Origin: an uncultured SAR116 cluster alpha proteobacterium
Lineage (GTDB): Bacteria; Pseudomonadota; Alphaproteobacteria; Puniceispirillales; Marisalimonadaceae
Assembly: GCA_902618025.1 (NCBI GenBank)
Contig: CACMYY010000002.1
Span: 1-64,000 of the forward strand
DNA: 64,000 bases
Direction of reading: 5' to 3'
A program made the translations under genes and the position numbers. Below the pieces are notes generated by a model. It was not told the DNA's origin, made no database searches, and worked only from the letters and a program-made list of their open reading frames with translations. Positions 47,557 to 57,541 of the stretch are shown here, piece after piece (the first letter of the stretch is position 1; every line of letters begins with the position of its first letter).

Positions 47557-48199
47557 CACTTACCAAGGATTTTGCACAAATGTTTTTGTTTCACGTGAAA
47601 CATTTGAAAAATTATGTGTTTTTCATAAGACGCTGATTAGATGGCAAAAATCTATCAATTTAATTAGTAAAAATAGTATTAAAAATATTTGGGAAAGACA
47701 TTTTTTAGATTCCGCGCAATTATTTACATATGTAAAAGATGTAAAGGGAAATATTCTTGACTTCGGCAGCGGTGCAGGATTTCCAGGCCTAGTGCTCGCT
47801 ATAATGGGTATAAAGAACATTCATTTAGTTGAAGCAGATCAAAAAAAATGTGTTTTTTTAAGGGAAATGGCAATGCTTACAAATGTAGACATTACTATAC
47901 ATAATTGCAGAATTGAAAGCTTAAATAATATAAATGCTGATATGATTGTTTGTAGAGCATTAGCCCCAATGGACAAGTTAATTAATTATGTTGATCTCTT
48001 TTTAAGCAAATCCTTAAACGCAAAGATAAATTATCCTAAGTTATTGTTTTTAAAGGGAAAAAATTATCACAATGAGCTCTTAGAATTAAATAAAAAGAAA
48101 AAGGTTAATCTTAAAGAATATTCTTCAATCACAGATAAATATGGTAAAATCTTATACATAAGTAAAGTTGAAAAGTTGAATTTTAATAATGAAAAATAA
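47540..48199 (+). CDS. rsmG: 16S rRNA (guanine527-N7)-methyltransferase
   Basis: SAM-dependent methyltransferase (GidB) acting on G527 in the 530 loop of 16S rRNA. The SAM-binding motif is [16 protein letters not shown] (~73-88), followed by [15 protein letters not shown]. Its N-terminus reads [12 protein letters not shown]; the VSRET stretch is dictated by an embedded parS site (47587-47602). The start TTG 47540 lies inside mnmG. 219 residues. It overlaps parA by 11 bases, continuing the gid-par operon. Confidence 0.95.
   Translation: MLKNINTYQGFCTNVFVSRETFEKLCVFHKTLIRWQKSINLISKNSIKNIWERHFLDSAQLFTYVKDVKGNILDFGSGAGFPGLVLAIMGIKNIHLVEADQKKCVFLREMAMLTNVDITIHNCRIESLNNINADMIVCRALAPMDKLINYVDLFLSKSLNAKINYPKLLFLKGKNYHNELLELNKKKKVNLKEYSSITDKYGKILYISKVEKLNFNNEK
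47587..47602. other. parS: parS centromere site, perfect (inside rsmG)
   Basis: TGTTTCACGTGAAACA, an exact ParB-binding palindrome placed in frame in rsmG and encoding residues 16-21 (F-V-S-R-E-T). It is 3.26 kb from the first site and 0.6 kb before parA. The site is both protein-coding and cis-acting DNA. Confidence 0.92.
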
Positions 48200-48974
48200 A
48201 TTAACACAGATAATTGCAATAGCTAACCAAAAGGGTGGAGTAGGAAAAACTACTACAGTAGTCAACCTTGCAACAGCAATGGCAGCTTGTGATAAAAAAA
48301 CACTAATTATTGACGCAGATCCGCAAGGAAATGCAAGTACTGGATTTGGAATAAAATATGATCAAAGAGATAAGGATCTATATTCTATTATATGTGGAAA
48401 AAATGAAATTAACCGTTCTATCAAGAATACTATGATACCAAAGCTAGATATCATCCCTACATCGCCTGATTTGTCAGTTCTTGAGCAAGAATTAGTTTAT
48501 GTACAAGATAGAGAATTTAAGATTCGAGATTTAATCAAAGAAATCAATGAAATATATGAATATATATTTATTGATTGTCCACCATCTCTGGGTTTACTTA
48601 CACTAAACGCTTTATGTGCTGCAAAAAAACTAATAGTACCGCTACAAACAGAATTTTATGCTTTAGAAGGATTAACCCAGCTAATAAAAACATTAGAATC
48701 TATTAATAAAAATTTTAACAAAAGTATTGAACTTCTTGGAATACTTTTAACTATGTATGACAAAAGAAATAAAATTTGTGAGATGGTGTTAAATGATGTT
48801 AAAAATCATTTTAATGAAAAAGTATTTAAAACAGTAATTCCAAGAAATGTTAGAGTTTCTGAAGCACCTAGTTATGGTCAGCCAGTCTTAATGTATGATA
48901 TTTCTTGTCCAGGATCCCAAGCATATGCTTCTTTGGCAGGTGAAATTATTAATGAACAGAAAGATCAAAAATGA
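48189..48974 (+). CDS. parA: Chromosome-partitioning ATPase ParA
   Basis: Deviant-Walker ATPase that binds nucleoid DNA and drives origin segregation with ParB. The deviant Walker A is KGGVGKTTT (residues 15-23), with the signature first lysine. LIIDADPQGNAS and FIDCPPSLGLLTLNAL are the switch/Walker B regions. 261 residues without an N-terminal DNA-binding domain, the chromosomal (Soj) type. It overlaps parB by 4 bases (ATGA). Confidence 0.97.
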   Translation: MKNKLTQIIAIANQKGGVGKTTTVVNLATAMAACDKKTLIIDADPQGNASTGFGIKYDQRDKDLYSIICGKNEINRSIKNTMIPKLDIIPTSPDLSVLEQELVYVQDREFKIRDLIKEINEIYEYIFIDCPPSLGLLTLNALCAAKKLIVPLQTEFYALEGLTQLIKTLESINKNFNKSIELLGILLTMYDKRNKICEMVLNDVKNHFNEKVFKTVIPRNVRVSEAPSYGQPVLMYDISCPGSQAYASLAGEIINEQKDQK

Positions 48975-49828
48975 AACAAAAGAAAAAAAATAAATCTATG
49001 GGCCTTGGGAGTGGTCTTTCTAGTCTTTTGGGTACAGAAGTAGAAAAAAATTCAGAAAAGTTTAAAATGGTACCAGTAGAATTAATTAAACCTGGACCTT
49101 GGCAACCAAGAAAAATTTTTGATAAAAATGAATTAGTATCTTTGTCAAATTCTATAATTGAGCAAGGCATAGTCCAGCCAATTATTTTAAAATCTAATAA
49201 GAACATAAAAAATCAGTATTTTCTTATTGCAGGTGAAAGAAGATGGAGAGCATGCCAATTAGCGAAAATTCATGAAATTCCTGCAGTTATAAGAGATGAT
49301 ATAAAAGACGAAAAAGTAGCTGAATTATCTTTAGTTGAAAATATTCAAAGATCTGATCTGAATCCTATTGAAGAAGCTGAGGGTTATCAATCTTTGATAA
49401 ACAATTATTACTATACACAAGAAGATATCTCAAAAGCAGTTGGTAAGTCTCGTTCTCATATTGCCAATTTAATTAGATTATTGTCTTTATCAGATATGGC
49501 TAAAGAAACTTTATTACAAAAAAAACTTACTATTGGACAAATTAGACCTCTTATAGGTCTAAAAGATATAGATACATATATAGACATAATCATAAAAAAA
49601 AATCTAACTTCTAGGCAAGTTGAAGAATTAGTAAGAAAAAGAAGCCACTACATTACTGAAACAAACGTAAAAAGTGTAGATATTTTACAATTAGAAAAAG
49701 AGCTATCTGAAATTACTGGCTTAAATGTGAATATTAATTTTAATAATCTTAAAAAAGCAGGAAATATTAAACTAGAATGTAAAACGTTATCAGAGTTTAA
49801 TTATATAATAGAGAAAATTAAGTCTTAA
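48971..49828 (+). CDS. parB: Chromosome-partitioning protein ParB (CTP-dependent clamp)
   Basis: Binds parS and spreads as a CTP-dependent DNA clamp. The basic start KNKSMGLGSGLSSLLG provides the ParA-stimulating segment. The CTPase motifs are GIVQPIILK and AGERRWRACQLA (the GERRxRA box), followed by VENIQRSDLNPIEEAEGYQ. The helix-turn-helix is YTQEDISKAVGKSRSHIANLIRLL. The C-terminal dimerisation domain ends at 285. It overlaps the convergent holA by 11 bases. Two cognate sites lie upstream (44326, 47587). Confidence 0.96.
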   Translation: MKQKKKNKSMGLGSGLSSLLGTEVEKNSEKFKMVPVELIKPGPWQPRKIFDKNELVSLSNSIIEQGIVQPIILKSNKNIKNQYFLIAGERRWRACQLAKIHEIPAVIRDDIKDEKVAELSLVENIQRSDLNPIEEAEGYQSLINNYYYTQEDISKAVGKSRSHIANLIRLLSLSDMAKETLLQKKLTIGQIRPLIGLKDIDTYIDIIIKKNLTSRQVEELVRKRSHYITETNVKSVDILQLEKELSEITGLNVNINFNNLKKAGNIKLECKTLSEFNYIIEKIKS

Positions 49829-50858
49829 TCTTATTTTTAGCTAATGTAGAGATTGATAATATAAATTGAGATATAATAATTTTTTCAGATAAGCTATTTA
49901 ATTTGCACTTTAGTTCCAAATCAATTAAACGAAGTAAAATAAATTTAATTGATCTTAAATTCCAAAGTTGACATTGGAAAATTATGAATTCTTTTTTTTT
50001 AAAAAAGATAGGTGGTTTCATATTATCTACTATATGTGATATTCTATCTCCAGATTTTGCGAGCAACAAAATTTTTTCAATTAATTTAAAGTGGTCTCTA
50101 AACATCCTAATTAGTGTTATGGTAGTACTTTGATTTTCATAAATGTTTTCAAAAAAAGAAAGAGCATAACTGGGATTTCCATTAGAACAGGTTTCAATAA
50201 CTTTACTGAGATTTGCATCGTTATTATTTGATACAAGTGAAAAAATCATTTGTTCAGTAACATTTTTATTATTTTCTAAAAAAGTATCAATCTTATCAAT
50301 TTCCATTTTATTGGTTAAAGAATCAGAATTAAACTTTAAAGACAAATTCTTCATGAACGTTTCGCTAAAATTAAGTTCATGTTTTGAAAATAGATTATAT
50401 ATTGCTGAGTATATGGTGTTATTATTTTCTTCATAACAGGGAGTTAAAAGAGAGTTTTTCTTATTTTGAAACTGCTTAAGAAAAGCATTTTGTTTCAAGT
50501 TACCACACTTGATTAAAATGAAATTATCTTTATTTATTTTCTCAATTGCCTCTAAAATTATATTTTCAATATTTTTCGTAACAGAAATATACATTAAGTC
50601 TAATATTATAAATCTTTTTTGGGTAAATATGCTTAAAGTACAAATACTATCATGAAGTATTGTCGGGTTTTCTTTGAATGTATTACCATCTATTTTGGAG
50701 ACTGTAAAAGGATCGTTTGTATCAACTCCAAGTATTCTTATAGTTTTTTCATACAAAAGTTCAACCAAGCCAATATTAGTACCATATAAAAAAATAATAT
50801 TAACGTGTTCAAGATTTTCTTTTAGATTATACTCAAAATATTTAGAATTTATTTTCAA
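49818..50858 (-). CDS. holA: DNA polymerase III delta subunit
   Basis: Clamp-loader wrench subunit that opens the beta sliding clamp. The N-terminal region shows NIIFLYGTNIGLVELLYEK and FTVSKIDGNTFKENP, then the middle AAA-like part KRFIILDLMYISVTKNIE. The collar domain is at ~220-340 (YALSFFENIYENQSTTITLIRMFRDHFKLIEKILL). The sequence is divergent, as in other alphaproteobacterial HolA proteins, so the call rests on overall layout, 346-residue length, and its place next to lptE and leuS. Confidence 0.88.
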   Translation of the reverse strand: MKINSKYFEYNLKENLEHVNIIFLYGTNIGLVELLYEKTIRILGVDTNDPFTVSKIDGNTFKENPTILHDSICTLSIFTQKRFIILDLMYISVTKNIENIILEAIEKINKDNFILIKCGNLKQNAFLKQFQNKKNSLLTPCYEENNNTIYSAIYNLFSKHELNFSETFMKNLSLKFNSDSLTNKMEIDKIDTFLENNKNVTEQMIFSLVSNNNDANLSKVIETCSNGNPSYALSFFENIYENQSTTITLIRMFRDHFKLIEKILLLAKSGDRISHIVDNMKPPIFFKKKEFIIFQCQLWNLRSIKFILLRLIDLELKCKLNSLSEKIIISQFILSISTLAKNKIKT

Positions 50859-51328
50859 ATTAATTTTCTTAGTATAATGTTTATTCTCATAAAAAGAGAC
50901 TTTGCAGAGCTTTTTACTAATCTTTCTTTTATATGCTCAGTACTTTTTTGTTGTGAATAAAAAGAACTTGACGAAGAGCTTAATGCAGGACTGGTAAAAA
51001 TTGATCCAGATTTTATAGTTCTGTTAGTATTTTTATTGATTAATTCATACTCAACCTTAGCTCTAGTTGATTTAAGCTGATTGCTACCATTTACTGCTAA
51101 TGTTTTTTTTGTTTGAATTATAATATTAGTCTTAAGTATATAACTTTCTTTTAAATTATCTTTCACAAAAAATAATCGTTTTAATCTTTCCCCTAAATAT
51201 TTGTTGTATCTGTCATTGGGAGTTTCAACTTTGACGGAATAATTGTTTTGACTTTCAATTTTATGTAGTTCGCTTAAAGAACAACTACTAATCAAAAAAA
51301 CAAAAAATATAACTTTGACAATAGACAT
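50855..51328 (-). CDS. lptE: LPS-assembly lipoprotein LptE
   Basis: Outer-membrane lipoprotein that plugs the LptD barrel in lipopolysaccharide insertion. It has a signal segment (VIFFVFLISSC) ending in a lipobox Cys. Of its 157 residues, the mature part has GERLKRLF, then strands such as YILKTNIIIQTKKTLAV and AKVEYELINKNTNRTIKSGSI, and an SSSSSFYSQQ stretch typical of the family. The leuS-lptE-holA order is conserved and is the main support, because LptE sequences diverge strongly. Confidence 0.85.
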   Translation of the reverse strand: MSIVKVIFFVFLISSCSLSELHKIESQNNYSVKVETPNDRYNKYLGERLKRLFFVKDNLKESYILKTNIIIQTKKTLAVNGSNQLKSTRAKVEYELINKNTNRTIKSGSIFTSPALSSSSSSFYSQQKSTEHIKERLVKSSAKSLFMRINIILRKLI

Positions 51329-51339
51329 TTTATGCTCAT

Positions 51340-53862
51340 TTAAACTACAAAATTAACAACACGATTAGGTATAATTATAACTTTTTTAGGACTTGTCTTC
51401 AAAAATTTTACAACATTTTCTTCTTTCAAAGCAATCTCCTTTATATCGTTTTTGTTGGAGTCTATAGGAATCTCCACAACTGCCCTTACTTTTCCATTCA
51501 CCTGGATGGGTATTTTCACACTGTTTTTTTGAATATAACTTAAATCAACTTTTGGCCAATTTTCATTAGATATTATCCCCTTATTTTCTAATTTACTCCA
51601 AAGTTCTTCTGCTAAATGTGGAACCATTGGGTTAATTAGAATCAAAAGATTTTCTGTAACATGAATAACAACAATTTTATCATCATCCTCATTTATTTCG
51701 TAAGAAGACAATGCATTAAATAAGCTTCTTATTGAAGCAACAGCTAAATTAAAATGAAATTCATCTATTGCTTTTGTAACATCGTTGATTGTTCTATGCA
51801 TAATTGAAATAAGTTCTTGATTTTTTTTAGATAAGTTTATAGGTAATTTTTTTAACTTTTTATCTTTTGGCAAATTTATAACAAATTTCCAAAGTTTATT
51901 TAGAAAGCGCCAAGATCCCTCCACCCCCGAACTAGACCATTCCATATCTCTATTTGGTGGTGAATCTGATAACATAAATAAACGAGCAGTATCTGCCCCA
52001 AAATTCTCAATTATTTGTTGAGGATCAACGACATTTTTTTTAGATTTGCTCATTTTTTCAATTCTTCCTGCTATAACAGGTTCTTTTGTATCTACATGAA
52101 AATATTCATTGTCTTCCTTGCGTACTTTGTTTGGGTGAAGCCATTTTTTATTCTTTGTTTTAAAAGTTTGATGGCAAACCATTCCCTGTGTCTGTAGCGA
52201 TATAAATGGTTCCTCAATATTTATAATATTAACATACTTAAGTGCTCTCATAAAAAATCTTGAGTAAAGAAGATGCATAACAGCATGTTCTACACCACCA
52301 ATATATTGATCAACAGGCATCCAATATTTTATAGCTTCTTCTGAAAAAGGAGTGGAAGGGTTAATGTCTGTAAATCTAGCAAAATACCAACTAGATTCAA
52401 AAAAGGTATCAAACGTATCGGTTTCTCGAATGGCATTTTTGTTACATTTTGGGCATTTGGTTTTTTTCCAGTTATTATGATTTTCTAGTGGATTTCCCTT
52501 TTTATTTAAATCGACATCTTGTGGAAGAGATATCGGTAATTGTTCTATTGGAACTGGCACTTCACCGCATTCATCACAACATATTACTGGTATTGGACAT
52601 CCCCAGTATCTTTGACGAGAAACACCCCAGTCACGAATTCTATATGTTACTTTTTCTTCACCAATGCCTAATTCACTTAGTTTTTTAATACATAATATCT
52701 TTGCCTCTTCTGTATTTAGATTATTTAGAAAATTAGAATTGATGTGAGGACCATCTCCCATAAAAGGAAGAGTTTCGCCAGTTTTAATAACAGGTATTAT
52801 ATCTAAAGAATATTTAATGGCGAAGTCATAATCTCTTTGATCATGAGCAGGGCAACCAAAAATTGCTCCAGTTCCGTAGTCCATTAAAACAAAGTTTGCG
52901 ATATAAATTTTTAAGCTTACATCGTTTTTAAATGGATGAGATACAGTAAGGCCTGTCTCATATCCATGTTTTTCTGCTTTTTCTATATCAATTTCTTTTA
53001 TTGAATGACTTTCACAAAATTTAATAAATTCAGCTGCCTTAGAATCTTTTTGAGCAATTTGTTTTGAAAGTTCGTGTTGAGGCGAGATAGCAATAAAAGT
53101 GGCTCCAAAAATCGTATCAGGTCTAGTTGTAAAAATTTTCAAATTATTAGGAGAGTTTTCTATTGAAAATTTAATTATAGCTCCATTGCTTCTGCCAATC
53201 CAATTTTTTTGCATTATTTTTACTTTTTCAGGCCAATTGCTTAAATTATCAATTTCATCAAGCAATTCATCTGCAAAATCAGAAATTTTTAGAAACCAGC
53301 CTTTCATTTTTTTCTTTTCAACTTTCGCTCCAGAACGCCAACCACGACCATCAATTACTTGTTCATTTGCAAGTACAGTCTGTTCAATTGGATCCCAATT
53401 GACGAGAGTTTCTTTCTTGTAAGCGATGCCTGCATTGAAAAAATCTAGAAACATTTTTTGTTCAAACTTGTAATAATCAGGATTGCATGTTGCTAATTCT
53501 CTATCCCAGTCGTAAGACAATCCCATTCGTATCAACTGTGTCTTCATGCTTTCAATATTTGCATAAGTCCAATTAGCAGGATGTGTTTTATTCTCAATGG
53601 CAGCATTTTCTGCAGGCAGACCGAATGCATCCCATCCCATTGGATGCAACACATTAAAACCTTGGGCCTTTTTATATCTCGCTACTAGGTCACCTAAAGT
53701 GTAATTTCTTACATGACCCATGTGAATAGCACCAGAAGGATAAGGGAACATTTCGAGAACATAATACTTAGGTTTAGTCTTATCAATGCTAGCTTTAAAA
53801 ACGTTTAACTTAGACCATTTTTCTTGCCATTTTTTTTCAATTAAAGATGGATTATACTTCAT
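51340..53862 (-). CDS. leuS: Leucyl-tRNA synthetase
   Basis: Class Ia synthetase. The HIGH motif is [14 protein letters not shown] (~45-58) and the KMSKS motif reads [12 protein letters not shown]. The CP1 editing domain is present ([18 protein letters not shown] and [15 protein letters not shown]). Zn-type cysteines occur in [11 protein letters not shown] and [21 protein letters not shown] is the usual entry. 840 residues, full length. It is followed downstream by lptE and preceded by the DUF3576 lipoprotein, 3 bases away. Confidence 0.98.
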   Translation of the reverse strand: MKYNPSLIEKKWQEKWSKLNVFKASIDKTKPKYYVLEMFPYPSGAIHMGHVRNYTLGDLVARYKKAQGFNVLHPMGWDAFGLPAENAAIENKTHPANWTYANIESMKTQLIRMGLSYDWDRELATCNPDYYKFEQKMFLDFFNAGIAYKKETLVNWDPIEQTVLANEQVIDGRGWRSGAKVEKKKMKGWFLKISDFADELLDEIDNLSNWPEKVKIMQKNWIGRSNGAIIKFSIENSPNNLKIFTTRPDTIFGATFIAISPQHELSKQIAQKDSKAAEFIKFCESHSIKEIDIEKAEKHGYETGLTVSHPFKNDVSLKIYIANFVLMDYGTGAIFGCPAHDQRDYDFAIKYSLDIIPVIKTGETLPFMGDGPHINSNFLNNLNTEEAKILCIKKLSELGIGEEKVTYRIRDWGVSRQRYWGCPIPVICCDECGEVPVPIEQLPISLPQDVDLNKKGNPLENHNNWKKTKCPKCNKNAIRETDTFDTFFESSWYFARFTDINPSTPFSEEAIKYWMPVDQYIGGVEHAVMHLLYSRFFMRALKYVNIINIEEPFISLQTQGMVCHQTFKTKNKKWLHPNKVRKEDNEYFHVDTKEPVIAGRIEKMSKSKKNVVDPQQIIENFGADTARLFMLSDSPPNRDMEWSSSGVEGSWRFLNKLWKFVINLPKDKKLKKLPINLSKKNQELISIMHRTINDVTKAIDEFHFNLAVASIRSLFNALSSYEINEDDDKIVVIHVTENLLILINPMVPHLAEELWSKLENKGIISNENWPKVDLSYIQKNSVKIPIQVNGKVRAVVEIPIDSNKNDIKEIALKEENVVKFLKTSPKKVIIIPNRVVNFVV

Positions 53863-53865
53863 TAC

Positions 53866-54369
53866 TTATTTTTTCATTGAATTAACTCTTAAATTTCTTG
53901 CCTCGTTAAGAATGTTAACCTCAATCTGATTAGCAAGTTCACTATCTAGAAAAGTTTCTGACCAAAATTTGTTGTTAAACTTTTGAACATGGACCTTAAT
54001 TTCTATACCGTCTGATCTTAATTCACTTGTAGTAATATAGGCAGTAATTTTAATTCTTTGATCCTTAATATTTTTATTAGTATACCAATCTGTTATTATC
54101 GTACCACCAAGTGCGTCAGTGGAAAGTAGTGGTGCAATAGATAATATATTTAAAGTTGCTCGCCACAAAAAACCATTCACACTAGTGCTTTGGTTTTCAT
54201 TTTGGTTTGGATTTAGAATATCTGACAAAGTTATTCCTTTTTCGGAATCTTTAGAAAAAATCCCTGGATTTTTTTTCTCTCCCGTTATTGGATTTTTAAC
54301 AACACGATTATTACTTGAGCAAGCTGATATAAAAATCAAAATATATATGGATAAAATATATTTAATCAT
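53866..54369 (-). CDS. DUF3576 family lipoprotein
   Basis: 167-residue lipoprotein with a signal ending ISAC (Cys17). The conserved core matches the DUF3576 pattern found upstream of leuS in many Alphaproteobacteria: VNGFLWRATLNILSIAPLLSTDALGGTIITDWY, then RIKITAYITTSELRSDGIEIKVHVQ. No function is established. Position and lipidation suggest an envelope role. It lies 3 bases before leuS and 76 bases downstream of the porin terminator. Confidence 0.88.
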   Translation of the reverse strand: MIKYILSIYILIFISACSSNNRVVKNPITGEKKNPGIFSKDSEKGITLSDILNPNQNENQSTSVNGFLWRATLNILSIAPLLSTDALGGTIITDWYTNKNIKDQRIKITAYITTSELRSDGIEIKVHVQKFNNKFWSETFLDSELANQIEVNILNEARNLRVNSMKK

Positions 54370-54444
54370 TAACTAAACCCTTTTCATAAAGTGGTATTCT
54401 TTTATCAGCATTTCACAATACACCAATCTGATTATATTAAAAAC

Positions 54445-54469
54445 AAAAAAAGGCGACCCAAAGGCCGCC
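54445..54469 (-). terminator. Rho-independent terminator of the porin gene
   Basis: Read on the minus strand, GGCGGCC (plus 54463-54469), a 4-base loop and GGTCGCC (plus 54452-54458) form a 7-bp stem with one G-U pair. A run of seven T follows (plus 54445-54451). This is one of the few GC-rich spots in the window and lies 25 bases past the porin stop codon. Confidence 0.88.
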
Positions 54470-54493
54470 CTTCCATAATTTTTAATAAAATGA

Positions 54494-55486
54494 TTAGAAT
54501 GTAGCTTTAATAGTAAGTTTTGTAGCTGTTCCTGAATCGTTAATATGAGCAGCAGTTGTACCATCAGATGTACCTTCTTTATAATCGTAGTCATCGACGT
54601 TCACGTACGCTGTTAAACCTGATGCAATTGTGTATTGAACTTCTACACCATTTCTGCTGTATTCTTCACCAGCATCTAAGTCATCCTCACCTTTAAATGT
54701 GTAGGCTCCCAACTTCATACCGTTTGGTAATGCGTATGATATGGATGCACCCATATTTTTTCTATCTTCGTCGTTTGCTTCATAACCGCTTTGAGATACG
54801 ATAAAAGAAACGTCGCCAGATACTACTTTAAGACCCATATTCTCGGAATCTTGATCCTGAGTAGTGTTTTCAGTAGTCGAAGCAGTATAACCTAATGTTA
54901 TTGATGCACCGCCTGCGTCAAGTGAATAGTTAGCACCGTATGAAATTGTGTCGCTTGATGTTGAAGCTTTTCCACCATCTGCTTGTGAAATTCCTACTTT
55001 TAAACCACCCATTGCTGGAAGATGGTAAGAAATTTTGTTTCCGTCAGCACTTCCCATGACTAAACTTGAACTTGTGTCAATTGTCATTGAAGAAACACCA
55101 GGAGCCTGATCTTCTGCAATTAAGTCGCTCTCATCAATAATGTATGAATCTGCTGCATTATCATCTTTACCTAAGACAATTTTACCAAAACCACCTTCGA
55201 TAGAAAGTGAGGTTTCATCATTAAGTGGAGCAGCATTATCTGCTTGATCTGTATCAAAGTCTACTAACATACCAACTGTTAAACCAGAATCTGTTTTGTT
55301 GCTAAATTTGACTTGCATATCTGAGTCTTGACCAAATGAAGTACCATCATTAGCAGAAACATTTGAACTTCTTGAGTCGTATGACCATTCAATCATACCA
55401 CTTATTGAAACATCTGCTAAAGCAGCATTTGCTGAAAGAGTTGCAGCTGCGGCTAAAGCTGTAGTTCCTAAAAGTAATTTACGCAT
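54494..55486 (-). CDS. Outer-membrane porin
   Basis: Trimeric-type general porin predicted to let small solutes cross the outer membrane. It has a clear signal peptide (MRKLLLGTTALAAAATLSANA, cleavage near ALA-DVS). It then shows alternating beta strands rich in Gly, Asp and Ser, with a family-like middle EGGFGKIVLGKDDNAAD. It ends in phenylalanine (TIKATF), the barrel-assembly signal. 330 residues. Asp-rich loops suggest a negatively charged channel. The strong AAGGGG binding site, upstream TATAAT and strong terminator point to high expression. Its codons look more GC-rich than those of its neighbours, as expected for a highly expressed gene. Confidence 0.92.
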   Translation of the reverse strand: MRKLLLGTTALAAAATLSANAALADVSISGMIEWSYDSRSSNVSANDGTSFGQDSDMQVKFSNKTDSGLTVGMLVDFDTDQADNAAPLNDETSLSIEGGFGKIVLGKDDNAADSYIIDESDLIAEDQAPGVSSMTIDTSSSLVMGSADGNKISYHLPAMGGLKVGISQADGGKASTSSDTISYGANYSLDAGGASITLGYTASTTENTTQDQDSENMGLKVVSGDVSFIVSQSGYEANDEDRKNMGASISYALPNGMKLGAYTFKGEDDLDAGEEYSRNGVEVQYTIASGLTAYVNVDDYDYKEGTSDGTTAAHINDSGTATKLTIKATF

Positions 55487-55529
55487 TGCGTATCCCCTTA
55501 TATTATGTTTTCTAAATGAAAACGGTTAA

Positions 55530-55535
55530 ATTATA
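55530..55535 (-). promoter_or_regulatory. Likely -10 element of the porin promoter
   Basis: Minus strand TATAAT (plus ATTATA), 44 bases upstream of the porin ATG. No clear -35 is present at 17 bases. The ribosome binding site AAGGGG is at plus 55494-55499. Confidence 0.5.
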
Positions 55536-55703
55536 CTCCTACCACAGGAATATTTAGTTAATTATTAATTATATGAAAAAATTGAAAAAAACTAGCAAGT
55601 AATGACAAAAATATCACTTTGTTATTTTAATGTTGTATTTTTGCAACATATTATTTGCTTAATATTTTTAAAATTTAATGTAATATATTTTTGGGAGAAT
55701 ATT

Positions 55704-56375
55704 TTGGAAAATATCAAGGCAAACAGAGACTTTTTATTATCTAAAATAGAGCAAGCACATAAAAATAGCTTTTATTGTAACTTTAAAGTTCCAAAATTAG
55801 TTGCTGTTTCAAAAAAACAAGATAATTACAAGATTGATAAAGCAATAGAATGTGGACAAAAATTTTTTGGTGAAAATCGAGTACAAGAGGCTTCACTTAG
55901 ATGGCAGGAGAGAATAAAAACATATAAAGGGTTAGAATTAAGACTAATAGGACCACTTCAATCTAACAAAGTTAAACAATCACTGAAACTTTTCGATGTA
56001 ATAGAAACAATTGATAGAGAAAAAATAGCAGTAGAAATTGCAAAACATTTTCATGAGGACTCAAAAACTAAAAGATTTTATATTCAAATTAATACTGGCA
56101 ATGAGCCACAAAAAAGTGGATTAGACCCTTTACAAGCAGACTTATTTATAAAATATTGTATTAATGATCTTAATTTACCGATAGTTGGATTAATGTGTAT
56201 TCCACCGCAAAATGAAGAGCAATCAGTTCATTTTGTTTTGCTAAAAAAGATTGCTTCGAGAAATAATTTACATGAATTATCTATGGGTATGAGCAACGAT
56301 TATCAAGATGCCATAAAATTCGGAGCAACTTCTGTCCGCATTGGATCACTTTTTTTTGGTAAGAGACAAATTTAG
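55704..56375 (+). CDS. Pyridoxal-phosphate homeostasis protein (YggS/PROSC)
   Basis: PLP-binding TIM-barrel protein that buffers vitamin B6 levels. KLVAVSKKQ contains the PLP lysine. FFGENRVQEA, LRLIGPLQSNKVKQ, INTGNEPQKSGL and LSMGMSNDYQDAIKFGATSVRIGS are the family signatures. I chose TTG 55704 (MENIKANRDFLLS, 223 residues) because GGGAG lies 6 bases before it and family proteins have this length. An ATG at 55602 would add 34 hydrophobic residues unlike any family member. It abuts convergent ribA with no gap. Confidence 0.93.
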   Translation: MENIKANRDFLLSKIEQAHKNSFYCNFKVPKLVAVSKKQDNYKIDKAIECGQKFFGENRVQEASLRWQERIKTYKGLELRLIGPLQSNKVKQSLKLFDVIETIDREKIAVEIAKHFHEDSKTKRFYIQINTGNEPQKSGLDPLQADLFIKYCINDLNLPIVGLMCIPPQNEEQSVHFVLLKKIASRNNLHELSMGMSNDYQDAIKFGATSVRIGSLFFGKRQI

Positions 56376-57488
56376 CTAGAGTATATGTCCTGATTTATTT
56401 AACTTTGTTTCTAGATATTTTTTGTTATATTTATTTGGACTTATTTTTATAGATATCCTTTTAATTACGTTTATCCCCAAATTTGTAAGATGTTCTACTT
56501 TTTTTGGATTGTTAGTAATTAACTTTACTTTTTTAATATTTAATTGATCTAAAATTTCTTTGGCAGGGTAATATAGTCGTTCATCATCGTTAAATCCTAA
56601 ATCCTCATTTGCTTCAACGGTATCCATTCCATTTTCTTGTAGTGAATATGCGCGAAGTTTATTTAATAAACCTATATCTCTACCTTCTTGTGCAAGATAT
56701 ATTAAAATTCCCTCATCAGCTTCAGCCATGAGTTTTATTGACTGTTTTAATTGTTGTCCACAGTCACATTTAAGACTATCAAGAACGTCGCCAGTAATAC
56801 ATTGACTATGAATCCTTAATAAGGCTTGATCATATGTCAAATTCCTATTTTTTCCAAAAACTAAGCAAAAATGTTCGTTACCTCCATCTTTTGGTCTAAA
56901 AATGATAATTTCACAATTTTCAGTATATGAAATTGGTACTTTTGCCTTAACCTCCATTTTTAAATTTTTAGCTTTTTGTTTTTCATAAGATTTAATCTCC
57001 TCGACATTTACATTGACAAAATTATTTGTAAAAGCCCATTTATTTATTTGTTCAATTGAAACATTTGAAATTAGCACCATCAAGCCAGCAGGTAGAAGTC
57101 TTGATTGCCTGAGAAGTAAAATACAAGATGATACTATTCCTTCATTATTTTCAGGCAATACACCATCAATTTTTGGAACAATATGTCCAGTTAAAGGCAT
57201 GCAAAGAGATAAAATATCCTCCTGTGTCCAACTATTATTAATTAGAATTGAATTTGGTCCGTTAGCTTCTCTAATTCCAATAGCTTTACATCTATTTTTA
57301 GATAGTATGATATTAGGTCTCGAAAGAGCAATATTTGACATTTCCTCAACAGTATTTTTTTGTATCATTTCAGATGCTACAAGTAAAACAGACATTCCTG
57401 AATTATTATCAGAAATTACAAGCTTCCCCCCTCTTCTAAGTTCTGATATTGCTCTTTCTATTTTTATTGTTAATGTATTATTATTCAT
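56376..57488 (-). CDS. ribA: GTP cyclohydrolase II with degenerate RibB-like N-terminal domain
   Basis: First step of riboflavin synthesis (GTP to diaminopyrimidine). The C-terminal half (~195-360) has the zinc motif SLKCDCGQQL and LRIHSQCITGD, then LAQEGRDIGLLNKL and TNNPKKVEHLTNLGI. All are as in active GTPCH II. The N-terminal ~190 residues align with DHBP synthase, but where RibB has its acidic DDEDRENEGD loop this protein reads ISDNNSGMSV. RibB's RPGH and GHTEA motifs are also not seen. So only the RibA activity is predicted, and a separate ribB should exist elsewhere. Confidence 0.92.
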   Translation of the reverse strand: MNNNTLTIKIERAISELRRGGKLVISDNNSGMSVLLVASEMIQKNTVEEMSNIALSRPNIILSKNRCKAIGIREANGPNSILINNSWTQEDILSLCMPLTGHIVPKIDGVLPENNEGIVSSCILLLRQSRLLPAGLMVLISNVSIEQINKWAFTNNFVNVNVEEIKSYEKQKAKNLKMEVKAKVPISYTENCEIIIFRPKDGGNEHFCLVFGKNRNLTYDQALLRIHSQCITGDVLDSLKCDCGQQLKQSIKLMAEADEGILIYLAQEGRDIGLLNKLRAYSLQENGMDTVEANEDLGFNDDERLYYPAKEILDQLNIKKVKLITNNPKKVEHLTNLGINVIKRISIKISPNKYNKKYLETKLNKSGHIL

Positions 57489-57541
57489 GCGGTACTAATA
57501 TTTGTGTTTATAAAAAATGACGTTAACATAAGGTGCTTTCT

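Noticed and set aside
54373-54594. 73-codon frame on minus, overlapping the porin 3' end
   Set aside because: It overlaps the porin C-terminus out of frame and runs through the terminator. No family features.
55602-55703. Upstream ATG start for YggS adding a hydrophobic 34-residue leader
   Set aside because: No ribosome binding site, and family proteins are cytosolic and begin near the TTG at 55704, which has GGGAG at the right distance.
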